Source: Pyrodictiaceae archaeon
GTDB lineage: Archaea; Thermoproteota; Thermoprotei_A; Sulfolobales; Pyrodictiaceae
Assembly: GCA_027046105.1 (NCBI GenBank)
Contig: JALTZQ010000042.1
Location: 1 to 5,631 of the forward strand
Direction: 5' to 3'
Length of the DNA stretch: 5,631 bases
Made by a program: the position numbers and the translations under genes
Notes under the pieces: model-generated
What the model was told of the DNA's origin: nothing
Databases searched by the model: none
What the model saw: the letters and a program-made list of their open reading frames with translations, nothing else
Shown: positions 1-4,365 of the stretch, piece after piece
Numbering within the stretch: the stretch's first letter is position 1
Layout of the letters: each line of letters starts with the position of its first letter

Positions 1-6
1 TTCCGT

Positions 7-449
7 GAATCTAAAACAATAGAGTTGAAAGCTTTTGCTGCGCAAGGGTCAAGTCTGGAGAAAACCTTTACTCGGAATCTAAAACAATAGAGTTGAAAGA
101 CTGTACACTAGCTGCACGTTCTCTGGTTCAACGTTATAGAGTGCGAATCTAAAACAATAGAGTTGAAAGCAACACCTTGGCACGAGCCTTAACAGCGAGT
201 GCCAGCTCCTTGGGAATCTAAAACAATAGAGTTGAAAGTTTCATTATTTCTTCTTTCAGCATCTCTGTATCTATTGTTATCGTTATGAATCTAAAACAAT
301 AGAGTTGAAAGCCTGCGCAGCTTCTCAGTCTCTCCCTCAGCAGCCGCCTCGGCATGAATCTAAAACAATAGAGTTGAAAGACCTCGTCATAGACTGGCCT
401 TACCCTAATGTACTCCTCCCACATGAATCTAAAACAATAGAGTTGAAAG
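7..449 (+). CRISPR. CRISPR array, leader-distal part (7 perfect repeats, 6 complete spacers)
   Basis: Seven identical 25-nt repeats lie at 7-31, 75-99, 145-169, 214-238, 287-311, 356-380 and 425-449. Each begins GAATCTAAAAC and ends AGAGTTGAAAG. The spacers are 43, 45, 44, 48, 44 and 44 nt long. Bases 1-6 are the end of another spacer, so the array continues off the left edge. In crenarchaeal arrays of this type the last eight repeat bases (here GTTGAAAG) form the 5' handle of the crRNA. Transcription is therefore inferred to run rightwards, with the leader to the left of the window and the oldest spacers at the right end. No cas gene is visible, so the interference type (I-A or III likely for such a repeat) cannot be fixed from this sequence. 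Repeats and spacings are read directly; the orientation is inferred. Confidence 0.98.
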
Positions 450-490
450 GATTAGTGCCTTGTTTGGCTTGTACCGGCTTGTCTCACCAC

Positions 491-515
491 GTAAAACTCG
501 ATAGGGAATTGCAAG
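491..515 (+). repeat. possible degenerate terminal CRISPR repeat
   Basis: A 25-nt stretch begins GTAAAACTCGATAG and ends ATTGCAAG. It lies 41 nt after the last perfect repeat, close to a normal spacer length. It keeps TAAAAC, ATAG, TTG and the final AAG of the repeat in order, but needs small gaps to align; without gaps only 11 of 25 bases match. Decay of the leader-distal repeat is common in CRISPR arrays, so 450-490 may be a seventh, ancient spacer. The similarity is modest and could be chance. Confidence 0.4.
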
Positions 516-560
516 CCAGTATATGGGGTGTCGGCACAGTGCTGGGTATAGGTAGGCCTG

Positions 561-683
561 GTGTTTAAGCACTGCAAGGACAGGGCCATAGCTGTGGAGA
601 GCCTAGAGCCCTTGGACACTGTATTGTTATCTCTAGGTAGCAGCTTATGGGCAATGATAGATGCTGTTTTGTTTTTATGGTAG
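561..683 (+). CDS. small hypothetical ORF (40 aa) downstream of the CRISPR array
   Basis: A GTG-initiated frame encodes 40 residues, beginning MFKHCKDRAIAVESLEPLD and ending in a hydrophobic stretch of about 20 residues (DTVLLSLGSSLWAMIDAVLFLW region). A TATATG box at 520-525 would place a transcription start near 549. GGTAGG at 551-556 is a plausible Shine-Dalgarno sequence 4 nt before the GTG. I do not recognise the peptide. The hydrophobic end could be one membrane helix, or the ORF could be the remnant of a larger gene. It overlaps the 3' end of the minus-strand fragment at 675-911 by 9 nt and contains the T-rich tract that may end the array transcript. Very short ORFs such as this arise by chance, so this is a candidate only. 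Confidence 0.3.
   Translation: MFKHCKDRAIAVESLEPLDTVLLSLGSSLWAMIDAVLFLW
667..676 (+). terminator. T-rich tract, possible archaeal terminator of the CRISPR transcript
   Basis: TTTTGTTTTT on the plus strand lies 218 nt after the last perfect repeat. Archaeal RNA polymerase stops at U-runs without needing a hairpin, so this could end the rightward array transcript. It could equally be ordinary sequence inside the small ORF that overlaps it. Confidence 0.35.
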
Positions 684-911
684 TGTCTCCTTTATGATTC
701 GGAGTGCGTTTTCGTAGGCTATCCTCCTTAACGTGTTATCTCCTAGGCCTTTGCTGGCTAGGTGTTTTAGTAGTTGTTGTACAGCTGTTACGTCTTTGGT
801 ATAGTGGTAAAGGCTTCTTGTAGACATGCCAGTAACCGCCGTCGTGCCATGCGTCCCTGTCCCCAAGTTAGCCTTTGCCGCTTCAACTAGAGGGTTGCTC
901 CACATCATCAA
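675..911 (-). pseudogene. C-terminal fragment resembling an amidohydrolase/M19-type dipeptidase (78 aa)
   Basis: The frame encodes 78 residues from ATG at 911 to TAA at 675. The last 35 residues, including KGLGDNTLRRIAYENALRII, resemble the C-terminal helices of amidohydrolase-superfamily enzymes. The pattern 'GL-(S/G)D-x-L-x-KIAY-x-NALRI' is close to archaeal M19 (renal dipeptidase-like) enzymes. A full TIM-barrel enzyme has over 300 residues, and no metal-binding His/Asp motifs are present here. GTGTHGT near residue 17 may be what is left of a GTDFxG-type motif. The fragment begins 28 nt downstream of the vapC stop, with no good Shine-Dalgarno sequence and three consecutive ATG codons. It most likely marks a gene truncated when vapBC or neighbouring DNA arrived. 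The family assignment rests on a short motif; an independent small protein is possible. Confidence 0.35.
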
Positions 912-939
912 GAGTAAGAGACTGGCCTCTAGCCCTGGT

Positions 940-1341
940 TTACACCTCGTGAACTGCTACACCTAGCCTCCTGGCTATTGTGGCCTGTTGGTTGTCTGCG
1001 GTTAGGAGCTCTCCTTTGCTTAGTGCTTGTGCTATGTATAGTGCATCATACACTGTTACCTTGTTCTGAAGGGCTATCCTTACAGCCTCGTCCAGGTACC
1101 TCTCCTGGGGCTCTAGTACTATCACGTCGCCTACAAGCATCTTCAGCACCCCGTAGAGCTCCAGGGCCAAACCAGCATCTATCGCGTCGTGTAGCACTGT
1201 GTGCTTCCAGATGGCGTTCGCAGCCTCCTTGACAACGTGGTCCACGGAGTATACTCCACGCTCTAGGTACCTCTCGACAGTGCGCCAGCCCTGCTCCCGG
1301 AGCAGATACTTTGCCAACGCAGAGGCGTCAATGACTATCAC
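940..1341 (-). CDS. vapC: VapC family toxin, PIN-domain ribonuclease
   Basis: The gene encodes 133 residues from a GTG start. It is a complete PIN domain, the Mg2+-dependent endoribonuclease fold of VapC toxins, which block translation by cutting RNA until VapB binds them. The acidic residues expected for catalysis are visible: Asp5 in MIVIDASALAKYLL, Glu39 in the HVVKEAANAIW helix, Asp99 in TVYDALYIAQA, and Asp116 in LLTADNQQ. The length is normal for archaeal VapC. The GTG lies 14 nt inside the end of vapB, so the two genes are very likely translationally coupled. This overlap and the conserved IVIDAS start make the GTG the best choice. All catalytic positions are intact, so the toxin should be functional. 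The RNA target cannot be deduced. Confidence 0.92.
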   Translation of the reverse strand: MIVIDASALAKYLLREQGWRTVERYLERGVYSVDHVVKEAANAIWKHTVLHDAIDAGLALELYGVLKMLVGDVIVLEPQERYLDEAVRIALQNKVTVYDALYIAQALSKGELLTADNQQATIARRLGVAVHEV

Positions 1342-1573
1342 GGTCCTCCCTCACGTACCCGGTTGCGGTGCCGCGTGGAGCCTCTGGAAGCCTCTCTATA
1401 ACCCTCCTAGCCTCCTCTAACACGTGCTTCCTACGAAGCTCCCTAACTCTCTCCTCGAGGAACCTCCTAATCTCCTCACTCCAGTTAACGTAGCTGCTCA
1501 ACCTATCCATCTCCTCCTTAAGCCTTCTAGGAACCCTAACACTAATAACAACACTCAAAACAACTCCACCCAT
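1328..1573 (-). CDS. vapB: VapB family antitoxin, ribbon-helix-helix type
   Basis: The gene encodes 81 residues from ATG 1573. Residues 7-21 (SVVISVRVPRRLKEE) and the following helices, with NWSEEIRRFLEERV at 30-43, form a ribbon-helix-helix DNA-binding domain of the archaeal VapB type. The charged tail after residue 45 is the likely VapC-binding segment. The protein should neutralise the downstream VapC and repress its own operon. Two starts are credible. ATG 1573 sits just after the transcription start predicted from the TATA box at 1598-1605, giving a leaderless message. TTG 1558 follows GGTGGAG (1570-1564) at normal Shine-Dalgarno spacing and gives the MSVVISVRVP start typical of the family. 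A more distant GTG at 1621 lies upstream of the TATA box and is unlikely. The stop overlaps the start of vapC. Confidence 0.88.
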   Translation of the reverse strand: MGGVVLSVVISVRVPRRLKEEMDRLSSYVNWSEEIRRFLEERVRELRRKHVLEEARRVIERLPEAPRGTATGYVREDRDSH

Positions 1574-1597
1574 ACTACGAAAACAACGCCAGAAGCG

Positions 1598-1605
1598 TAT
1601 TATAG
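1598..1605 (-). promoter_or_regulatory. TATA box of the vapBC operon
   Basis: Read on the minus strand the sequence is CTATAATA, a good archaeal TATA box. Its centre lies about 26-28 nt upstream of the vapB ATG at 1573, which matches a leaderless or near-leaderless transcript. It is the only clear promoter signal in the gap between vapB and the divergent gene at 1686. Confidence 0.6.
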
Positions 1606-1685
1606 ACACGCCGCCACCCACGTAATACAGCTAAAGCCTACAACCACACAATAGTCCTTGGGGCTGGGGGCGCCACTCCCTTGGG

Positions 1686-1937
1686 ATGAAGGTTTCCGTG
1701 GCTCGCCTACTGCTTGTTGGTATCGTATTTTGGCTTCTCTCCATTGGGCTAACTGTCGCCTTTCTGGGCGCTAGTGTTCTGCTCACCCTACTGGGCGTGT
1801 CTGGGCCATGGGATGCAGCCTTGTACATTACTATGGTTGCTGCTTTGGCCGTGATGGTTTGTGTTATGGCTTCCCCGTCTAGGCTTGTGGTTGGTGCAGT
1901 GACTGCCGTGTTAGCCATGGGCTGTGGCTTTGGGTAG
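1686..1937 (+). CDS. small multi-spanning membrane protein, unknown function (83 aa)
   Basis: The encoded 83 residues contain almost no charged residues after the first few. Hydrophobic segments lie at about 8-37 (long enough for one tilted helix or a tight hairpin), 44-62 and 67-82. They are separated by SGPWD and SPSR turns, so three or four membrane helices are likely. The codons are well mixed for a crenarchaeon, and the frame is closed by TAG only 7 nt before the next small membrane ORF, suggesting a two-gene operon. Start choice is uncertain. ATG 1686 has no clear Shine-Dalgarno sequence and no convincing TATA box 25-30 nt upstream. GTG 1698 has a GAAGGT-like sequence 5 nt before it. 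I do not recognise the family. The position opposite vapBC suggests accessory DNA but does not indicate a function. Confidence 0.5.
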   Translation: MKVSVARLLLVGIVFWLLSIGLTVAFLGASVLLTLLGVSGPWDAALYITMVAALAVMVCVMASPSRLVVGAVTAVLAMGCGFG

Positions 1938-1944
1938 GAGATGG

Positions 1945-2094
1945 TTGTCTCTTGGCGAGGCCACTAGGCTAGTACTCTCCACTGCACTCGTCTACGCTGT
2001 CCTCGCACCAATTCTCGTCATGGGAGGTGTAATCTATGCCCGTAGGCACAGGGAGGCCAGGGATTTCATAGAAGAGGCTATCAGCCACAGATAG
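1945..2094 (+). CDS. small single-span membrane protein, unknown function (49 aa)
   Basis: A TTG-initiated frame of 49 residues begins MSLGEATRLVLS. It continues with one hydrophobic segment at about residues 9-31 (LVLSTALVYAVLAPILVMGG). It ends in a strongly charged tail, YARRHREARDFIEEAISHR. Under the positive-inside rule the Arg-rich tail would be cytoplasmic. GGAG at 1937-1940 gives a Shine-Dalgarno sequence close to the TTG, and no ATG, GTG or TTG lies further upstream in the frame before a stop. It starts 7 nt after the stop of the 83-residue membrane protein, so the two are probably co-transcribed and may act together. The family is not recognised. The helix plus charged tail and the tight operon spacing make it more likely real than chance. 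Confidence 0.45.
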   Translation: MSLGEATRLVLSTALVYAVLAPILVMGGVIYARRHREARDFIEEAISHR

Positions 2095-2135
2095 AGCATT
2101 TAATGCGTTGAGGGTCTGGGCCTCCCCTGGGTTGT

Positions 2136-2826
2136 CTAGCATAGTAGCTCCAGAACCTCGTTGAATGACGGTCTTAAGAGCTTGACCATGATGTAGGCAT
2201 TCAAGCCATTACCCCTAGCCCGTTAAGGCTAGTTCCTCGTCGCTGGTCGGTACTGGTGCTTTCCTGGTTCCCGCGGCTAATGGGTATATTGGCGTCTGTG
2301 CAGCCTTAGCCCATCGAGTCTACTGTCTCTTAGCGGTATAGCGCCAAGCGCCTGCATATCATCAACATGCCTTAGGGATGTATTGGGCCACCCGTTTAAG
2401 ACACTTGTCCTTCCTCTTAGCAAAGTAGAGCGTCTCTACTATGACCGCCTCGGTTGGGCGACGCTGTATTTGCAGCTTCTAAGCCATTTACAAGATTTAC
2501 AAGCATTGAGTGGAACTCGTCGTCCTTGATAGGTCCTGTGAGAGGTCTAGTGTCGAGAAGCAGTAATAGCTCCTCAACAAGCTTCACCGCCACGACGCCC
2601 TTCTCATCAACATGTCCGTGCCTTTAGCCCTCTCTCGTTCAGCTCTGGAATCCTAGCAACAATCTCAAAGCATTCTCCTACTGTTACAGGGTTTCCCCTC
2701 GATCCGGGCAATGAATGGGAGGTTTGCCATGATCTCGCCCACAAAGCCCTGCGACTACGGGAACGCCTTGAGAACCCTAACAGCCTTGACTACATTGGAG
2801 ATTCCGCCCAAACCCTCTATCAGCAT
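2136..2826 (-). pseudogene. decayed protein gene of about 230 codons, several frameshifts and one stop, family unknown
   Basis: On the minus strand a chain of coding-like segments continues from ATG 2826 to TAG at 2136, switching frame repeatedly. The segments, in order, contain GGISNVVKAVRVLKAFP, a stop (TAG, 2755-2757), then GFVGEIMANLPFIARIEGKP, GECFEIVARIPELNERGL, EKGVVAVKLVEELL, TEAVIVETLYFAKRKDKCL, HVDDMQALGAIPLRDSRLDG, TPIYPLAAGTRKAPVPTSDE and NAYIMVKLLRPSFNEVLELL. Frame changes fall near 2688, 2620, 2455, 2368, 2315 and 2220. The segments join end to end without large gaps, use AGG/ATA/GAG-rich codons, and add up to one soluble protein of about 230 residues. I do not recognise the family. 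The density of lesions argues for a long-dead gene. Boundaries between segments are approximate, and the first segment (2690-2826) competes with an open frame on the other strand. Confidence 0.5.
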
Positions 2827-2967
2827 CCTCCATTTAGACAAGGTTGTGAATATGAAGATGAGGAGCCAGTATGCGACTCTGAATGCAATCGTCTTGTAGT
2901 GGAGGATAATCTGGATAAGCTAAAGGATGTAATGAACGATATTGTATCCAGGCTTGGAGCAAGATAG
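2690..2967 (+). pseudogene. start-less open frame, possible C-terminal gene remnant
   Basis: This plus-strand frame is free of stops from 2551 to the TAG at 2965-2967, but it has no ATG, GTG or TTG before about 2896. The part from about 2690 reads like protein: EWEVCHDLAHKALRLRERLE, then NPNSLDYIGDSAQTLY, QHPPFRQGCEYEDEEPVCDS, ECNRLVVEDNLDKL and KDVMNDIVSRLGAR. It has a Cys cluster (Cys-x8-Cys-x3-Cys) and an acidic, helical end. Such acidic density is unusual for an antisense shadow, especially beyond 2826 where the opposing pseudogene no longer competes. It may be the C-terminal end of a gene whose start was lost. I do not recognise the family. Over 2690-2826 only one strand can be the true coding strand. 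Confidence 0.35.
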
Positions 2968-3005
2968 GTAGGGGTAGTGGTGGTTACTGACACACCAGCT
3001 CTTCT

Positions 3006-3028
3006 CCCATGGGGTCTAAGACCATGGG
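3006..3028. repeat. inverted repeat, 7-bp stem (right-end hairpin of tnpB relic 1)
   Basis: CCCATGG (3006-3012) and CCATGGG (3022-3028) are perfect complements around a 9-nt loop. On the minus strand the hairpin follows GAGAAA, as in IS605-type right ends. Confidence 0.7.
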
Positions 3029-3035
3029 TTTCTCT

Positions 3036-3067
3036 GGGAATATGCGGGAGTAGTCCCACATATTCCC
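3036..3067. repeat. long inverted repeat, 13 bp with one mismatch
   Basis: GGGAATATG (3036-3044) pairs with CATATTCCC (3059-3067). Inside it GGGA (3046-3049) pairs with TCCC (3054-3057), closing a 4-nt GTAG loop, with a C/A mismatch between the two helices. It lies between the tnpB relic stop and the terminal hairpin, where an omega-RNA scaffold would be folded. Confidence 0.8.
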
Positions 3068-3180
3068 TTCATCGTTCGGGGTCCTCGGTCGGGTTTCATC
3101 CGTCATTGAGCCCCACGGTCAGGGGAACCCTTGCTCCCCTCATTCCTGTGGGCACAGTTAAAGCCCTTCCATGGATGTTC

Positions 3181-3199
3181 ATGGCAGCAGCGCTGCCAT
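3181..3199. repeat. perfect 8-bp inverted repeat just beyond the 128-residue ORF
   Basis: ATGGCAGC (3181-3188), a 3-nt AGC loop and GCTGCCAT (3192-3199) form a perfect stem. It starts 3 nt downstream of the stop of the minus-strand gene at 3203-3589 and lies within the tnpB relic. The minus-strand bases AATGGCAGC also occur in relic 2 (5012-5020). Confidence 0.7.
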
Positions 3200-3202
3200 T
3201 CC

Positions 3203-3589
3203 TCAGCAGGGTTTATGCTTGCGATCCTCCCGCACGCGCCTGGGGTCAGTGACCACTTCCTCCCCTATAGCTGGAGGCCTGGTGTCGAGGACTGTTGTCG
3301 AGGCCGTTGGCTCTGCTACGGGCTCCCAGCCTAGCACCCTACACTCGTCGTCTACTATGATGGCCCAGCCGTAGGGGTAGGCTACGGGGTAGGTGTAGGC
3401 TATTGTTGGCTCCCCCTCGTCCACCTCAGCCTCGAGGAGCACGGTTACCGTGTAGGTGCGGTAGGGTGGTCTAGGAGTTAGGTTAAAGGCTAGGCTTGCA
3501 ACGGGCCTAGCACCCTCAAGCCTCGATGCCGACCACGTATAGCCACTCCACCCGGCACTAGCCAGGGTGGTTCCGCTCTGTAGGACCAT
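3203..3589 (-). CDS. hypothetical beta-rich protein (128 aa) with a tail running into a tnpB relic
   Basis: The 128 residues start MVLQSGTTLASAGWSGYTW. The first 100 or so are rich in Thr, Tyr, Val and Pro with alternating hydrophobic positions (TYTVTVLLEAEVDEGEP, TIAYTYPVAYPYGWAIIV), suggesting a small beta-sheet domain. There is no signal peptide or membrane helix. I do not recognise the family. ATG 3589 is supported by CCTATAAC at 3618-3624, which puts the transcription start at about 3593, so the message would be nearly leaderless. No other start codon occurs upstream in the frame. The last 15 residues (TDPRRVREDRKHKPC) coincide with the zinc-finger end of a tnpB relic on the same strand. 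The original C-terminus was therefore probably lost and replaced by transposon sequence. The gene may be truncated or chimeric, but the body of the frame is intact. Confidence 0.5.
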   Translation of the reverse strand: MVLQSGTTLASAGWSGYTWSASRLEGARPVASLAFNLTPRPPYRTYTVTVLLEAEVDEGEPTIAYTYPVAYPYGWAIIVDDECRVLGWEPVAEPTASTTVLDTRPPAIGEEVVTDPRRVREDRKHKPC

Positions 3590-3616
3590 CAGGCTAAGGA
3601 TTTGGGTGCGCGAATC

Positions 3617-3625
3617 GTTATAGGG
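3617..3625 (-). promoter_or_regulatory. TATA box for the 128-residue minus-strand gene
   Basis: The minus strand reads CCCTATAAC. Its centre is about 31 nt upstream of ATG 3589, consistent with a 5' leader of only a few bases. Confidence 0.45.
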
Positions 3626-3674
3626 TAATGCTGTGCAGAAACGAAAGAAGCCCTTCGGGGCAACTCATAGCAAA

Positions 3675-3685
3675 GCTTGTAAGCC
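3675..3685 (+). promoter_or_regulatory. putative TATA box of the tRNA-Thr gene
   Basis: GCTTGTAAGCC, preceded by AGCAAA, resembles the crenarchaeal CTTATAAG-type box with one change. It would place initiation near 3706, about 14 nt before the mature tRNA. No TATA-like sequence is seen between the tRNA and the AbrB-like gene at 3840, so this promoter could also serve that gene. Confidence 0.4.
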
Positions 3686-3720
3686 TCGCGCGGCAGAGAC
3701 TGTTATGCGTGGATCTAGGG

Positions 3721-3798
3721 GCCGCCGTAGCTCAGCCTGGTCGGAGCGCCGCCCTGGTAAGGCGGAGGTCCCGGGTTCAAATCCCGGCGGCGGCTCCA
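3721..3798 (+). tRNA. tRNA-Thr (anticodon GGT), CCA encoded
   Basis: A full cloverleaf can be drawn. The acceptor stem is GCCGCCG (3721-3727) with CGGCGGC (3788-3794). The D stem is GCTC/GAGC (3730-3733 with 3744-3747). The anticodon stem is CCGCC/GGCGG (3749-3753 with 3761-3765). The T stem is CCGGG/CCCGG with loop TTCAAAT. The 7-nt anticodon loop CTGGTAA has T33 and anticodon GGT (3756-3758), which reads the Thr codons ACC and ACU. The discriminator T3795 is followed by an encoded CCA. All stems are perfect and almost entirely G-C, as expected in a hyperthermophile. There is no intron. The gene is intact, and no second copy of its 3' half is present in the window, so there is no direct sign of a tRNA attachment site. 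Confidence 0.97.
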
Positions 3799-3829
3799 GT
3801 GCGGGCCTTCCCCCCAACCCCCTCAGTCT

Positions 3830-3842
3830 GGGGGATTGCATG
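3830..3842 (+). promoter_or_regulatory. conserved leader and start region of AbrB-like gene 1
   Basis: GGGGGATTGC runs directly into the ATG at 3840. The same TGGGGGATTG(C/T)ATGG occurs at the second paralog, with similarity extending back into a CCTCA-type sequence. GGGGAT is one base from GGTGAT, an archaeal Shine-Dalgarno form, and has normal spacing. Here the G-run can also pair with CCCCC at 3818-3822 (7-nt loop), which could hide the ribosome site. Confidence 0.5.
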
Positions 3843-4304
3843 GCCTCTAGAATGGAAGCCCAAAAGGTGCTACCACAAAACGCTAAGACCACGGGGCCCG
3901 AAGTGAGTATAGAAGCCATCACAAAACAAGTACTAAGCATACTAGAACCACTACCATTGGAGCAGAAACTGAAAGTGCTAAAACAAGTAGAAGCCAAGAT
4001 AAAGCCAACACGCACCAACACTGATGAGCTGGTGAGAAAGGTTATTCGTACGGGCCGTTCATCATTTTACATAAGAGCTCCAAGTAGATACAGTATATAT
4101 GCAGGCAACTATACTTTGCATATCAAAAATGAAAAAGCGATCTATGAGCGTCATGATGAAAAGTACGATGTAAAGGTAAGGATCGAAGCCAACGGGCTAC
4201 GTATTCCATTACCTAAGTGGGCTTACGAACAGATAGGAAGCCCATCATATGTAAAGGTACGCTTTGAAGATTCTCGTATCATTGTTGAGCCTGCTAGATA
4301 CTAG
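3840..4304 (+). CDS. double AbrB-like (swapped-hairpin) DNA-binding protein, paralog 1
   Basis: The gene encodes 154 residues from ATG 3840. Residues 20-56 form a helical segment ending KVLKQVEAKIK. Residues 64-103 look like a first, diverged AbrB/SpoVT-type swapped hairpin (LVRKVIRTGRSSFYIRAP...). Residues 111-154 are a clear second one: VKVRIEANGLRIPLPKWAYE, then QIGSPSYVKVRFEDSR, then IIVEPARY. AbrB-type proteins are dimeric transcription regulators or antitoxins that bind DNA through these hairpins. The frame stays open upstream through the tRNA gene, but that part is non-coding. ATG 3840 is chosen because the paralog has an ATG at the same place after the same leader. The gene starts 41 nt after the tRNA with no promoter between. 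The middle is AT-rich and diverged from its paralog, while both ends are conserved. The regulated target is unknown. Confidence 0.85.
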   Translation: MASRMEAQKVLPQNAKTTGPEVSIEAITKQVLSILEPLPLEQKLKVLKQVEAKIKPTRTNTDELVRKVIRTGRSSFYIRAPSRYSIYAGNYTLHIKNEKAIYERHDEKYDVKVRIEANGLRIPLPKWAYEQIGSPSYVKVRFEDSRIIVEPARY

Positions 4305-4352
4305 ATAACGGAGCAAACTCAACCTGCTCTCCTCGTTCTTAATCCTCAACTT

Positions 4353-4365
4353 GGGGGATTGTATG
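4353..4365 (+). promoter_or_regulatory. conserved leader and start region of AbrB-like gene 2
   Basis: GGGGGATTGT precedes ATG 4363, matching the leader of paralog 1. The upstream CCTCAACTT is also similar to the CCTCAGTCT of paralog 1. The C-rich partner that could fold over the G-run in paralog 1 is missing here. Confidence 0.5.

Larger units (their letters stand above)
2988..3240 (-). mobile_element. relic of an IS605/IS1341-type tnpB 3' end with right-end hairpins (copy 1)
   Basis: On the minus strand the end of a TnpB-like protein can be pieced together. RRVREDR (the run after the last Cys of the TnpB zinc finger) is followed in another frame by IASINPA, then by NGSAAAMNIHGRALTVP, then GMRGARVPLTVGLNDG and a TGA at 3096-3098. 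The pattern REDRD..ASIN plus a Gly/Arg-rich tail is typical of archaeal TnpB. The next 110 nt hold two strong inverted repeats, at 3036-3067 and 3006-3028. The second has the form GAGAAACCC...GGGAGAAG seen at IS605-family right ends. The rest of tnpB is absent. In intact elements this region encodes the omega RNA that guides TnpB. The identification rests on the tail motif, the hairpins and the match to copy 2 at 4911-5050. Confidence 0.5.

Noticed and set aside
218..568. Open frames on both strands within the CRISPR array (218-424 minus, 305-568 plus)
   Set aside because: They consist of translated repeats and spacers, with the same residues (such as ESKTIEL) recurring at every repeat.
554..578. 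A ninth decayed CRISPR repeat ending CTGCAAG
   Set aside because: Only the last few bases resemble the repeat, and the preceding 38-nt gap is shorter than any spacer in the array.
978..1420. Plus-strand open frames opposite vapBC
   Set aside because: They are antisense shadows of genes with intact PIN catalytic residues and a ribbon-helix-helix domain.
2977..3374. Plus-strand open frames of 67-91 codons
   Set aside because: They run antisense to the tnpB relic and the 128-residue gene, have Ser/Pro/Leu-rich shadow composition, and one reads through the strong hairpins at 3006-3067.
3771..3798. tRNA 3' end as an integration (attachment) site
   Set aside because: There is no second copy of the tRNA 3' half and no integrase gene in the window, so nothing here shows integration at this tRNA.
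3633..3839. N-terminal extension of AbrB-like gene 1, an open frame running through the tRNA
   Set aside because: This part translates the tRNA-Thr gene and its upstream region. The paralog starts at the ATG equivalent to 3840, after the same leader.
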